NCBI GenBank assembly: GCA_005502925.1
Contig: SCPD01000003.1
Location: 1-64,000, forward strand
DNA: 64,000 nucleotides
Source of the DNA: Rhizobiales bacterium Y(2018)
GTDB lineage: Bacteria > Pseudomonadota > Alphaproteobacteria > Rhizobiales > Aestuariivirgaceae
Direction of reading: 5' to 3'
The position numbers were made by a program, and so were the translations under genes. Position 1 is the first letter of the stretch. Every line of letters begins with the position of its first letter. Shown here one piece after another: positions 1 through 7,830 of the stretch. The notes beneath the pieces were generated by a model that saw nothing but the letters and a program-made list of their open reading frames with translations, was not told where the DNA came from and made no database searches.

Positions 1-1
1 C

Positions 2-391
2 CTGCTGCTGTCGATTCCCACTGTTGGCGAGCGCAGCGCCGCTGCCATGCTGATCCGTATGCCGGAGTTGGGCAGCATGACCCGCGAACAGGCCGCCAGC
101 ATGCTCGGTGTCGCCCCCTTCGATGACAAATCCGCCAAACGCGATGGTCAGCGCCACATCGCCGGCGGCCGGGCCAGACTGCGCAAGACAGTCTACATGG
201 CAGCCTTCGCAGGCTCGCAGCGTTGGAATGAGGATCTCAGGCGCTTCTATCTGCGCCTCAGGGCCAGAGGAAAGGTTCATAACGCCGCCGTAACCGCTTG
301 CGCTCGCAAGCTCATCATTCTCGCCAACACCATCCTCATGAGGAGAACTCCCTGGCAAGACAGACGAGGCACGCCATGCCTCGCTCCGTAA
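2..391 (+). CDS. IS110-family transposase, C-terminal part (cut by window edge)
   Basis: The frame is open from base 2, so the gene begins outside the window. The visible part reads as the C-terminal Transposase_20 domain of IS110/IS116-type DEDD transposases: an IPTVGERSAAAML stretch (compare IPGVGxxTA in the family), then GVAPFDDKSAKRDGQ and GRARLRKTVYMAA, ending near NTILMRRTPWQD. IS110 elements insert by a bridge-RNA-guided recombinase and lack ordinary terminal inverted repeats, so the right end of the element cannot be fixed here. The N-terminal catalytic DEDD domain is not visible, so completeness is unknown. The first ATG in the visible frame is at 47 and is unlikely to be the true start. 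Confidence 0.85.
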   Translation: MLLSIPTVGERSAAAMLIRMPELGSMTREQAASMLGVAPFDDKSAKRDGQRHIAGGRARLRKTVYMAAFAGSQRWNEDLRRFYLRLRARGKVHNAAVTACARKLIILANTILMRRTPWQDRRGTPCLAP

Positions 392-406
392 ATATTATCA
401 TGGTTG

Positions 407-428
407 CTTCTCCCGCAAGCGGGAGAAG
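407..428. repeat. palindrome CTTCTCCCGC/GCGGGAGAAG, copy 1
   Basis: This is a perfect 10-bp inverted repeat with a 2-base loop, just after the transposase stop. The same core occurs twice around 33.33-33.51 kb, so it is a dispersed intergenic palindrome and not a gene-specific terminator. It has no T-tract. Confidence 0.75.
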
Positions 429-547
429 GCGAAACCAGGTAAGGCCTTCCGTCGCAGTGTGGCCGCAATCGAGGCCGGCAACGACTGCTGACACAAGCTG
501 ACAGGCCGGCCAGCGAAACTGCAGGCTGGGGAGGCAGGGAGCGGGTC

Positions 548-1419
548 ATGACCGGCGGCGACAATCAGCGTTATCTCGGCTGGACCCTGGTCGCCCTGTC
601 GGCGGTCGCCTGGTCGACTGCCGGGTTCTTCACCCGCCTGATCGAGAAGGACGTCTGGACTATCCTGTTCTGGCGCGGCTTCTTCGGCGGCTGCACTTTC
701 GCTCTCATGATCGCGGTGCAGTCGCGGGGCAAGGTGATCCGGGCCTATGGGAGCCTCGGCCCGATGGGCCTCGTCCTGGCGCTCAATTGCGGCCTCGGCA
801 TGATCGCCTTCATCGGCTCGCTCATGCTGACGTCGGTCGCCGATGTCTATGTGATCTACGCCACCGTGCCCTTCATCACCGCCGGCGTCGCCTGGCTCAT
901 TCTCAGGGAGCGCGCGACCTGGAGCATGCTCGCCGCCAGCGCGGTCGCGATCGCCGGCGTCATCGTGACGCTCACCGGGGCGAGCTTCGGCGGCAGCTTC
1001 CTCGGCCAGTTCGTCGCGCTGCTGATGATCCTTTCGATGGCATTGATGGCCGTCATCCTGCGCTGGAAGCGCGACATCCCACTCTTGCCGGCGCTGGGCC
1101 TCGCTTCGTGGATCACCGCCTTCATCACCTTCTGGTTCTGCGATCCTTTCGCCGTCTCCGCCCGTGACCTCTCGCTGCTGGCGGTGTTCGGTGTCACCCA
1201 GAGCGCGCTCGGCCTCGTGCTGTTCAGCCTCGGCTCGTCCCCGCCGCCGAGGCGACATTGCTCACCGCACTCGATGTCCCCCTCGCCCCTTTGGGGGTGT
1301 GGCTCGCTTTCGGTGAGGTGCCAAGTCCCTACACGCGGGGCGCCATCGTGCTCGCCGCCGTCTTCGGCCATATCGCAATCGAGATGCGCAGACCTCAGCT
1401 AGAAAATTTACGAAATTGA
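548..1419 (+). pseudogene. EamA/DMT-family transporter with a C-terminal frameshift
   Basis: The first 230 or so residues are a clear drug/metabolite transporter of the EamA type, with about eight hydrophobic helices and typical ends such as WSTAGFFTRLIE and YATVPFITAGVAWLILRE. After LVLFSLGSS (about 1240) the frame turns into low-complexity S/P/R sequence and stops at 1402. In the neighbouring frame, from 1249, the expected family C-terminus continues: EATLLTALDVPLAPLGVWL, then AFGEVP and GAIVLAAVFGHIAIEMRR, ending at a TGA at 1417-1419. The shift equals loss of 1 mod 3 bases. A 7-base loss between two GGCTCG copies would fit, but that is inference. The last two of ten helices are lost unless this is a sequencing error. 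The ATG at 548 follows a GGGAG-type ribosome site. Confidence 0.75.
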
Positions 1420-1482
1420 CAGTCTGAAAGAAAACTGACAAGCTTCCGCAAAACTAACAAACAGCGGGGGCGACGCGAAAAC

Positions 1483-2355
1483 ATGCGGAAACCGGTACGT
1501 CAGCGGCTCACCGCATGCCTGGAGGAGGACGCGACCAAGGCGGAGCGCTTGCTCGCCAGCTACATGCTGGCCAATCTGACGAGCCTTCCTTTCGAGACCG
1601 CGGCCACCCTCGCCGAGAAAATCGGCTTGAGCGAGCCGTCGGTCGGCCGCTTCTGCCGCGCCATCGGCTATAAGCATTTCAAGGAGCTGAAATCCGATCT
1701 CCAGGCCGATATCGGCGAAGGCCCGTGGCTCATCGGCGACCGGCTCAAGGACTTCCGCCAACGCAGCCGGCGCGGCGACGACGAATTGGCGCGCGGACTC
1801 GACAAGGAGATCGCGGCCCTCGTCAGGAACTACGAGATCGCCCGCACCAAGGAATGGAAGCGCGTCGTCAAACGTCTCGCGCAAGCGCCGGACATCTTCG
1901 TCGCCGGATTCCAGACCGAACGCGGCCTGGCGCAGTATCTCGCCAACCAATTGCAATATCTGCGTCCCGGCGTGCAGCTCGTCGACCTCGCCGGCGGCAA
2001 TTTCGCGGATGTGCTGCTCGGCAATCCGGCCAGGGCCAATCTCGTCCTCATCGAGGCGCGGCGCTATTCGAGCCTGGCCCAGCGCCTTGCGGCCGAGGCC
2101 CGCCAGGCCGGCGTCGCCACAATGCTCATCACAGATTCGTACTGCGACTGGGCACATGATCTGGTCGACGATGTGTTTTCGGTCGAAACCGATCTCAATC
2201 AGTTCTGGGATGCGACGGCGCCGATCGCGAGCCTCATCACCCTTCTCGTCAACAGCATCTTCAACGAGCTCGGTCCACATGTCGAAGAGCGGATGAACAA
2301 GGTCTCCGGCCTCTACAGCCAGTTCATCGGCTATGTGGGAGATCCGAAAGCCTGA
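1483..2355 (+). CDS. RpiR/MurR-type transcriptional regulator (HTH_6 + SIS)
   Basis: This 290-residue protein has the RpiR layout. The N-terminal helix-turn-helix spans about residues 5-80 (TLAEKIGLSEPSVGRFCRAI, then GYKHFKELKSDL), and a C-terminal SIS sugar-isomerase fold covers about 125-260 (DIFVAGFQTERGLAQYLANQ; LVLIEARRYS; TMLITDSYCDWA). SIS domains in this family bind a small-molecule effector. It ends 47 bases before the binding-protein gene of the ABC importer on the same strand, so it probably regulates that operon. In related clusters the effector is often not a sugar phosphate, so no ligand is proposed. An AAAACTGACAAG-rich AT stretch lies just upstream, but no clear operator was identified. 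Confidence 0.88.
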   Translation: MRKPVRQRLTACLEEDATKAERLLASYMLANLTSLPFETAATLAEKIGLSEPSVGRFCRAIGYKHFKELKSDLQADIGEGPWLIGDRLKDFRQRSRRGDDELARGLDKEIAALVRNYEIARTKEWKRVVKRLAQAPDIFVAGFQTERGLAQYLANQLQYLRPGVQLVDLAGGNFADVLLGNPARANLVLIEARRYSSLAQRLAAEARQAGVATMLITDSYCDWAHDLVDDVFSVETDLNQFWDATAPIASLITLLVNSIFNELGPHVEERMNKVSGLYSQFIGYVGDPKA

Positions 2356-2402
2356 AATTGCGACCTGCCTTGCCAAAACAAAAAACGGAAATGGAGGAAC
2401 AG

Positions 2403-3983
2403 ATGAAACACCAGCTACGCAAAGCCTTTCTCACCGGCAGCACCGCCTTGGTGACGCTTGCCGCCTCGAGCCTCTGGGCATTCGCCCAGGAAGCGACCTT
2501 CGTCATGCCGACGAACGAGGTGGGTGCCGCGACCTATAACCCGGTCAAGTCGCCCATGATCAATGCCGCCTCGCCTCTGATCTTCGACGGCCTGGTGGTG
2601 CAGGACGTCGATCAGAGCTTCCATCCGCATCTGGCAGAATCCTGGGAAGAGGCGCCGGACGGCATGCAGTGGGTCTTCCATCTGCGCAAGGGCGTGAAGT
2701 TCCATAATGGCGAGCCGTTCAATGCCGACGCCATCGCCCAATGGATCCCGTCCTTCGCCGGCACCGATAACGCCTATATGGTCGAGGCCATCGACAAGGT
2801 GGAAGTCGTCGACGAGAATACCGTCAAATTCGTGATGAAGCGGCCGGAGCCCAACCTTCTCTTCAATTTCGCGAGCGCCTTCATGGGCATTCCGGCGCCC
2901 AAGGCTTATAAGGAAATGGGCGACAAATTCGGCGTCACCGAAGCGATCGGCACCGGACCTTACAAGCTTGCGAGCTTCACCGTCGGCCAGGAGACGGTGC
3001 TCGAGCGCAATGACGATTATACCTGGGGGTCAGAGCTCTCGCAGAACAAGGGACCGGCCAAAATACAGAAGATCACTTTCCGCGAGATCCCGGAGCAATC
3101 GACCTCCTTCCTCGAGCTCAAGACCGGCGGCGTCGATCTCCTCTTCGGTGTGCCGACCGATTTCATCGCGCAGGTCAAGGCTGAGCCCAATCTCGGCGTC
3201 ATCACCACGCCCGCTTATGACGTCGCTTATATGCCGATCAATGTCACGTCGGAACCCTTCACCGACATCAAGGTGCGTGAGGCGACGGCGCTCGCCGTCA
3301 ACCAGAAGCAGATCCTCGACAGCATCTATGGCGGCATCGGCATGGAAGCGCACAACTTCCTGATCAGCGCGCTGCCCGAGGCCAATGTCGATCCGAAGCT
3401 CAACATCTCCTACAATCCGGAGCGGGCGAACCAGCTTCTCGACGAGGCAGGCTGGAAGACGGGCGCCAATGGGGTGCGCGAGAAAGACGGCAAGCCGCTG
3501 AAAGTGAAGCTCTGGGCGCAGACCGACACCGAGTTCAAACGCCTCGCCGAAGCGGTCCAGGCGCAGCTCAAGGCCATCGGCATGGACGCCGAGATCACCA
3601 TCTACGATTCCTCAGCCATCCGCGACGAATACAAGAAGAACCAGCATCAACTGGCGGTGCGTTCCTATGAATGGAACAATGCCGACATCATCGACTGGTT
3701 CTTCTCCGGCCAGCGCCTCGGCTATCCCAATATCTCGATGTGGAACGACCCCAAGGGCGAGGAGCTGAACAAGAAGGCGATGACCGGCTCGAAGACGCTG
3801 GAAGAGCGCATCGCCAACTTCAAGGCCTATCACGAATATGTCCTGTCGCAATTCGTCTTCGCGCCGATCTATCAGCCGGTGACGAGCGTCGCCTATAACA
3901 AGGACCGCCTGAAAGTGACGGATACGATGCTGAAGAAAGGCATCGAGCCGTCGCAGATCATGGACCTCGAAGTCGTCCAGTAA
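2403..3983 (+). CDS. ABC importer substrate-binding protein, family 5 (peptide/nickel type)
   Basis: The protein is about 526 residues, the usual length for SBP_bac_5 (DppA/OppA-like) proteins. It begins with a Sec signal peptide (MKHQLRKAFLTGSTAL... cleaved near AFAQEA), so it is periplasmic. Family marks include LAESWEEAPDGMQWVFHLRKG, FHNGEPFNADA, IGTGPYKLASF and NPERANQLLDEAGW. The ATG at 2403 was chosen over an in-frame upstream start at 2358 because GGAGGA sits directly before it and the signal peptide then starts correctly. It heads the operon of permeases and ATPases that follows. A stable hairpin after its stop (3990-4037) may keep its transcript more abundant than those of the membrane components. 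Substrate is unknown; peptides or peptide-like compounds fit the neighbours. Confidence 0.93.
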   Translation: MKHQLRKAFLTGSTALVTLAASSLWAFAQEATFVMPTNEVGAATYNPVKSPMINAASPLIFDGLVVQDVDQSFHPHLAESWEEAPDGMQWVFHLRKGVKFHNGEPFNADAIAQWIPSFAGTDNAYMVEAIDKVEVVDENTVKFVMKRPEPNLLFNFASAFMGIPAPKAYKEMGDKFGVTEAIGTGPYKLASFTVGQETVLERNDDYTWGSELSQNKGPAKIQKITFREIPEQSTSFLELKTGGVDLLFGVPTDFIAQVKAEPNLGVITTPAYDVAYMPINVTSEPFTDIKVREATALAVNQKQILDSIYGGIGMEAHNFLISALPEANVDPKLNISYNPERANQLLDEAGWKTGANGVREKDGKPLKVKLWAQTDTEFKRLAEAVQAQLKAIGMDAEITIYDSSAIRDEYKKNQHQLAVRSYEWNNADIIDWFFSGQRLGYPNISMWNDPKGEELNKKAMTGSKTLEERIANFKAYHEYVLSQFVFAPIYQPVTSVAYNKDRLKVTDTMLKKGIEPSQIMDLEVVQ

Positions 3984-3989
3984 GAAGCA

Positions 3990-4037
3990 GAGCGCTTCCC
4001 GCCAAAGTTGCCCGACTTTGGCGCTAAGGAAACGCTC
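3990..4037. repeat. CGCCAAAGT hairpin family, copy 1 (intra-operon)
   Basis: CGCCAAAGT (4000-4008) pairs with ACTTTGGCG (4015-4023), and the flanks GAGCGCTTCC and GGAAACGCTC extend the stem. Related hairpins lie at 12672-12693 and 13181-13227. Here it sits between the binding-protein and permease genes. Confidence 0.7.
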
Positions 4038-4064
4038 CAAAAAAACATCAAGGGGAAGATCGGG

Positions 4065-4991
4065 ATGCTCTTCTATACAGTCCGGCGGCTTCTGCTGCTG
4101 ATCCCGGTCTTCCTCGTCGTGTCGATCGTCATCTTCCTCATCATCCATCTGGTGCCGGGCGACCCGATCGACAATCTTGTGCGGGTCGGCTCGACGCCGG
4201 AGCAGAAGGCCGAGATCACTGCGCGTTACGGGCTCGACCGGCCGCTCGTCGAGCAATATCTCATCTGGCTCAGCCAGCTCGCCCAGGGCGATCTCGGCAC
4301 CGCCATCGTGATGCGCCGTCCGGTCGCCGATCTCATCGCCCAGAACCTGCCTTACAGCCTGACGCTGGGCGGCCTTGCGTTGCTGTTCTCGACCGTGCTC
4401 GGCATCGCTGCCGGCGTCATCGCCGCGATGAACAAGGAAGGCCGGATCGACCGCACCGTGATGACCGGCGTGTTGTTCGGCTCGACCATGCCGAGCTTCT
4501 GGCTCGGGCTCATTCTCATTCTTGTCTTCGCCGTGCAATTGCGCTGGTTTCCGGTGTCAGGGGCGCGCTCCTGGGAAAGCCTGGTGCTCCCCGTTCTCAC
4601 CATCGGCCTCGGCGGCATGGCGCTCGTGGCGCGTGTCACCCGCATCGCCATGCTGGAAACGGCCGGTAAGGACTTCGTGCTGCTGCTCCATGCCAAGGGC
4701 CTGCCGGCGCGGCGCATTCAGCTGCGGCATGTGCTGCGCCATGCGCTGCTCCCCGTCGTCACCATATTGGGCCTGCGCATCGGCTGGGTTCTCGGCGGCG
4801 CCGTCACCGTCGAATATGTCTTCGCCAGGCCCGGCCTCGGCATGTTGCTGATCAAGGCACTCAGCCAGCATGATTATCCGGTGGTGCAGGCCTGCCTCCT
4901 GATGCTCGCCATGGCGGTCATGCTCGGCACGCTTCTAGGCGATCTCATCCAGGCGGCGATGGACCCCCGTGTGCGGAGCGCTCTCACATGA
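4065..4991 (+). CDS. ABC importer permease (DppB-like)
   Basis: This inner-membrane permease of about 308 residues belongs to the BPD_transp_1 family. It has an N-terminal helix (LLLLIPVFLVVSIVIFLII), the HLVPGDP signature of DppB/OppB proteins, five further helices, and an EAA loop (KDFVLLLHAKGLPARRIQLR) that docks the ATPases. The ATG at 4065 is preferred over the in-frame ATG at 4008: 4008 lies inside the hairpin repeat and would add a non-family extension, while AAGGGGAAG precedes 4065. It overlaps the next permease by 4 bases (ATGA), so the two are translationally coupled. Confidence 0.92.
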   Translation: MLFYTVRRLLLLIPVFLVVSIVIFLIIHLVPGDPIDNLVRVGSTPEQKAEITARYGLDRPLVEQYLIWLSQLAQGDLGTAIVMRRPVADLIAQNLPYSLTLGGLALLFSTVLGIAAGVIAAMNKEGRIDRTVMTGVLFGSTMPSFWLGLILILVFAVQLRWFPVSGARSWESLVLPVLTIGLGGMALVARVTRIAMLETAGKDFVLLLHAKGLPARRIQLRHVLRHALLPVVTILGLRIGWVLGGAVTVEYVFARPGLGMLLIKALSQHDYPVVQACLLMLAMAVMLGTLLGDLIQAAMDPRVRSALT

Positions 4992-5875
4992 CCGCGCCCG
5001 CTCTCGACCAATCCCTGAGCTTCCTCGCAGAGGCCCGCCGGACGACGCTCGGCAAGCTGTTCCTCACGCCCAAAGGCGGCATCACCGGCGCCTATCTGAT
5101 CCTGCTCGTCCTCGTCGCACTCCTCGCCCCCTGGATCACGCCCTATCCTTATGATGCGCAGAACCTGCCCCTTGCGTCCCAGCCACCGAGCCTCGCCAAC
5201 TGGCTCGGCACCGATGAATTCGGCCGCGATGTGCTGTCGCGCATAATGTATGGCGCGCGCACCTCGCTGTCGGTCAGCATCACCGCGATCACCGTTTCGG
5301 TCTTCATCGGCATGTGCCTCGGCGCCGCGGCCGCCTATTTCGGCGGCCTGCTCGACCGCTTCATCACCGCGGTGATCGACCTCAGCTGGTCCTTCCCCGA
5401 GCTTCTCATCGCCCTCATCCTGGTCGCCATCATCGGGCCTGGCCTCACCAGCACGATGATCGCCATCGGCGTCGCTTATCTCGCCCAGTTCACCCGGCTG
5501 ACCCGCGCCGAGATCCTGGCGCTCAAGAACGAGACCTATATCGAGGCGACGATCGGCCTCGGCGCCAGCCACAGCCATGTCGTGTTCCGCCATCTGCTGC
5601 CCAATGCCATGGCGCCGGTCATCATCTGCGGCATGCTGGCGACGGGCGATGCCATCATCCTCGAAGCGACGCTCGGCTTCTTCGGCCTCGGCGCGCAGCC
5701 TCCCGTTCCGAGCTGGGGCGCCATGATGTCGAGCGGCACGGCGCAGATCTTCAAAGCGCCCTGGGTCATCATCTTCCCCGGCCTCGTCATCGCCATCACG
5801 GTGATCGCCATCAATCTCTTCGGCGACGCGCTGATCCGGGCGCTCGACATCAAATCCAAGATCCGGGAAGGCTGA
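4988..5875 (+). CDS. ABC importer permease (DppC-like)
   Basis: This second permease of 295 residues pairs with the upstream DppB-like protein. It has the N-terminal OppC extension and helix, the marker LGTDEFGRDVLSRIMYGAR typical of DppC/OppC, then five helices and an EAA loop (EILALKNETYIEATIGLGAS). The start overlaps the preceding stop (ATGA), and its own stop is followed by the ATPase start after 2 bases. It forms half of the transmembrane pore. Confidence 0.93.
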   Translation: MTAPALDQSLSFLAEARRTTLGKLFLTPKGGITGAYLILLVLVALLAPWITPYPYDAQNLPLASQPPSLANWLGTDEFGRDVLSRIMYGARTSLSVSITAITVSVFIGMCLGAAAAYFGGLLDRFITAVIDLSWSFPELLIALILVAIIGPGLTSTMIAIGVAYLAQFTRLTRAEILALKNETYIEATIGLGASHSHVVFRHLLPNAMAPVIICGMLATGDAIILEATLGFFGLGAQPPVPSWGAMMSSGTAQIFKAPWVIIFPGLVIAITVIAINLFGDALIRALDIKSKIREG

Positions 5876-5877
5876 AC

Positions 5878-6849
5878 ATGGCGCTTCTCGACGTCCAGGA
5901 TCTTTCCATCGACATCGCCGGCATCAAGCCGCTCGATGCGATCGGCTTCACGGTCGACAAGGGCGAGACCTTGGGGATCGTCGGCGAATCCGGCTCCGGC
6001 AAATCACTGACTGCGCTCTCCATCATGGGCCTGCTGCCGCTGATCGGCGGGCGCGTCGAGCGCGGCACGATCGCCTTCGACGGCATGGAGCTGACCCGCC
6101 TCCCCGAGCCCGACTATCGCCGCCTGCGTGGCCGGCGCATCGCCTTCATCACCCAGAATCCGATGACCTCGCTCGATCCCGTCATCCGCGTCGGCGAGCA
6201 GATCGACCAGGTGGCGCGCCTCCATCTCGGCCTTTCGGGCTCGGCGGCGCGCCGTCACAGCATCGAGATCATGGAACGGCTGCGCATCCCCGAGGCCGCA
6301 ACCACCTGGCACAATTATCCGCATCAATTGTCGGGCGGCATGAAGCAGCGCATTGTCATCGCCATGGCGCTCGCCGCCAATCCCGATCTCATTATCGCCG
6401 ACGAGCCGACCACCGCGCTCGACGTCACCATTCAGGCACAGATCGTGCAGATCCTCGGCGAGCTGGTGCGCGAGAAAGGCGTCGCCCTCATCCTCATCAC
6501 CCATGACATGGGCGTGGTGGCGCAGGCCTGCGACCGCGTGGTGGTGCTCTATGCCGGGCGTGTCGCCGAGAGCAACACGGTGTCGGCCATCTTCGCGAGC
6601 CCCCGCCATCCCTATACGCAGGCGCTCATTGGCTGCATCCCGCGCAACGCCATGGAACGCGGCAGTCTCGTCGGCATACCGGGCCTGGTGCCGAGCGTCG
6701 CACGTTATCCGGCGGGCTGCCGTTTCCATCCGCGTTGCACACGCAGCGAAAGCCTGTGCGAGAGGGAGGTGCCGGTGCTCGAGCGGCTGGCTTCCGGTGC
6801 CGAAATCGCCTGCCATGTCGCCGACAAGCGCGAGGCTTCCCATGCCTAG
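5878..6849 (+). CDS. ABC importer ATPase (DppD-like)
   Basis: A 323-residue nucleotide-binding subunit. It has Walker A GESGSGKS (residues 36-43), the Q-loop ITQNPMTSLDPV, signature LSGGMKQR, Walker B LIIADEPTTALD and the switch His in LITHD. The C-terminal oligo_HPY domain carries the Cys-containing GCRFHPRCTRSESLC segment typical of DppD/OppD. The ATG at 5878 is the first that gives the family N-terminus; a longer in-frame opening upstream overlaps the permease and is not real. It overlaps the next ATPase gene by 8 bases. Confidence 0.93.
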   Translation: MALLDVQDLSIDIAGIKPLDAIGFTVDKGETLGIVGESGSGKSLTALSIMGLLPLIGGRVERGTIAFDGMELTRLPEPDYRRLRGRRIAFITQNPMTSLDPVIRVGEQIDQVARLHLGLSGSAARRHSIEIMERLRIPEAATTWHNYPHQLSGGMKQRIVIAMALAANPDLIIADEPTTALDVTIQAQIVQILGELVREKGVALILITHDMGVVAQACDRVVVLYAGRVAESNTVSAIFASPRHPYTQALIGCIPRNAMERGSLVGIPGLVPSVARYPAGCRFHPRCTRSESLCEREVPVLERLASGAEIACHVADKREASHA

Positions 6850-7819
6850 CCTGGCGCCCCTCGTCACGATCCGCGACCTCAACAAGGTCTTTGAAAGCCG
6901 CAAGGGCCTGTTCGGCGAACCGCGCCGGATGACCGCCGTCAATCAGGTGTCGCTCGACATTCCGCGCGGCCAGGTGACCGGCGTCGTGGGGGAATCAGGC
7001 TGCGGCAAGTCCACCCTAGCGCGTCTCGTTCTGCGCCTCCTCGAAGCGACGAGCGGCAGCATCAGCTTCGACGGCGTCGACCTCCTGAAGCAGTCGCATG
7101 GCGCGATGCGGCTCCTGCGCCGGCGCATGCAGATGGTGTTCCAGGACCCTTATTCCTCGCTCGATCCGCGCTACACGATCGCCGATGCGCTGCTCGAGCC
7201 CTTCCAGGTGCAGGGCATCCGCCTCGCACGTGCGGAAGCGCGCCAGAAGGTCGAGGCGCTGCTCGCCATGGTCGGCCTCGACGCCCGGTTCGCGCAAAAT
7301 CATCCGCATCAATTGTCGGGCGGCCAGCGCCAGCGCATTGGCATTGCGCGGGCGCTCGCGCTCGAGCCCGATCTCATGGTGCTGGACGAGCCCACCGCCT
7401 CGCTCGACGTCTCGATCCAGGCGCAGATCGTGACCTTGCTCGAGAAGCTCAAGCATGAGCTCGGCCTCACTTATCTTTTCATCTCGCACGATCTCAATCT
7501 GGTGCGTTATTTCAGCGACCGCATCGTGGTGATGTATCTGGGCCGCATCGTCGAGATCCTGCCCGATGCCAAAGCTGCGCCACGCCACCCCTATACGCAG
7601 ACCTTGCTCGACAGCACCTTCGCGCCCGATCCGACACAGCGGCGTGATATCAGCAAGCTCACCGGCGAGATTCCGAGCCCTTACAACCTTCCCCAGGGCT
7701 GCGCCTTCGCGGCGCGCTGCCGCCATGCCAGGCCCGACTGCCTGAGCCGGCGTCCCGAGCTCGAAACCCGCTCCGACGATCATGCCGTCGCCTGTTTCCA
7801 TCCCCTCACCCAACCCTGA
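6842..7819 (+). CDS. ABC importer ATPase (DppF-like)
   Basis: This 325-residue partner ATPase completes the importer. It has Walker A GESGCGKS (about 50-57), Q-loop VFQDPYSSLDPR, signature LSGGQRQR, Walker B LMVLDEPTASLD and H-loop FISHD, then the oligo_HPY tail with GCAFAARCRHARPDC. DppF-type ATPases form a heterodimer with DppD-type ones. The start at 6842 lies inside the end of the preceding gene, as expected for coupled translation. The MlrC-like gene starts 11 bases downstream. Confidence 0.92.
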   Translation: MPSLAPLVTIRDLNKVFESRKGLFGEPRRMTAVNQVSLDIPRGQVTGVVGESGCGKSTLARLVLRLLEATSGSISFDGVDLLKQSHGAMRLLRRRMQMVFQDPYSSLDPRYTIADALLEPFQVQGIRLARAEARQKVEALLAMVGLDARFAQNHPHQLSGGQRQRIGIARALALEPDLMVLDEPTASLDVSIQAQIVTLLEKLKHELGLTYLFISHDLNLVRYFSDRIVVMYLGRIVEILPDAKAAPRHPYTQTLLDSTFAPDPTQRRDISKLTGEIPSPYNLPQGCAFAARCRHARPDCLSRRPELETRSDDHAVACFHPLTQP

Positions 7820-7830
7820 AGAGATCCGCC

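Noticed and set aside
398-1258. Long minus-strand frame opposite the EamA gene
   Set aside because: It is rich in D/E/R/H with no family match and is a GC-driven shadow of the plus-strand gene.
5314-5877. N-terminal extension of the DppD-like ATPase frame
   Set aside because: It lies inside the DppC-like gene, and the ATPase family start is at 5878.
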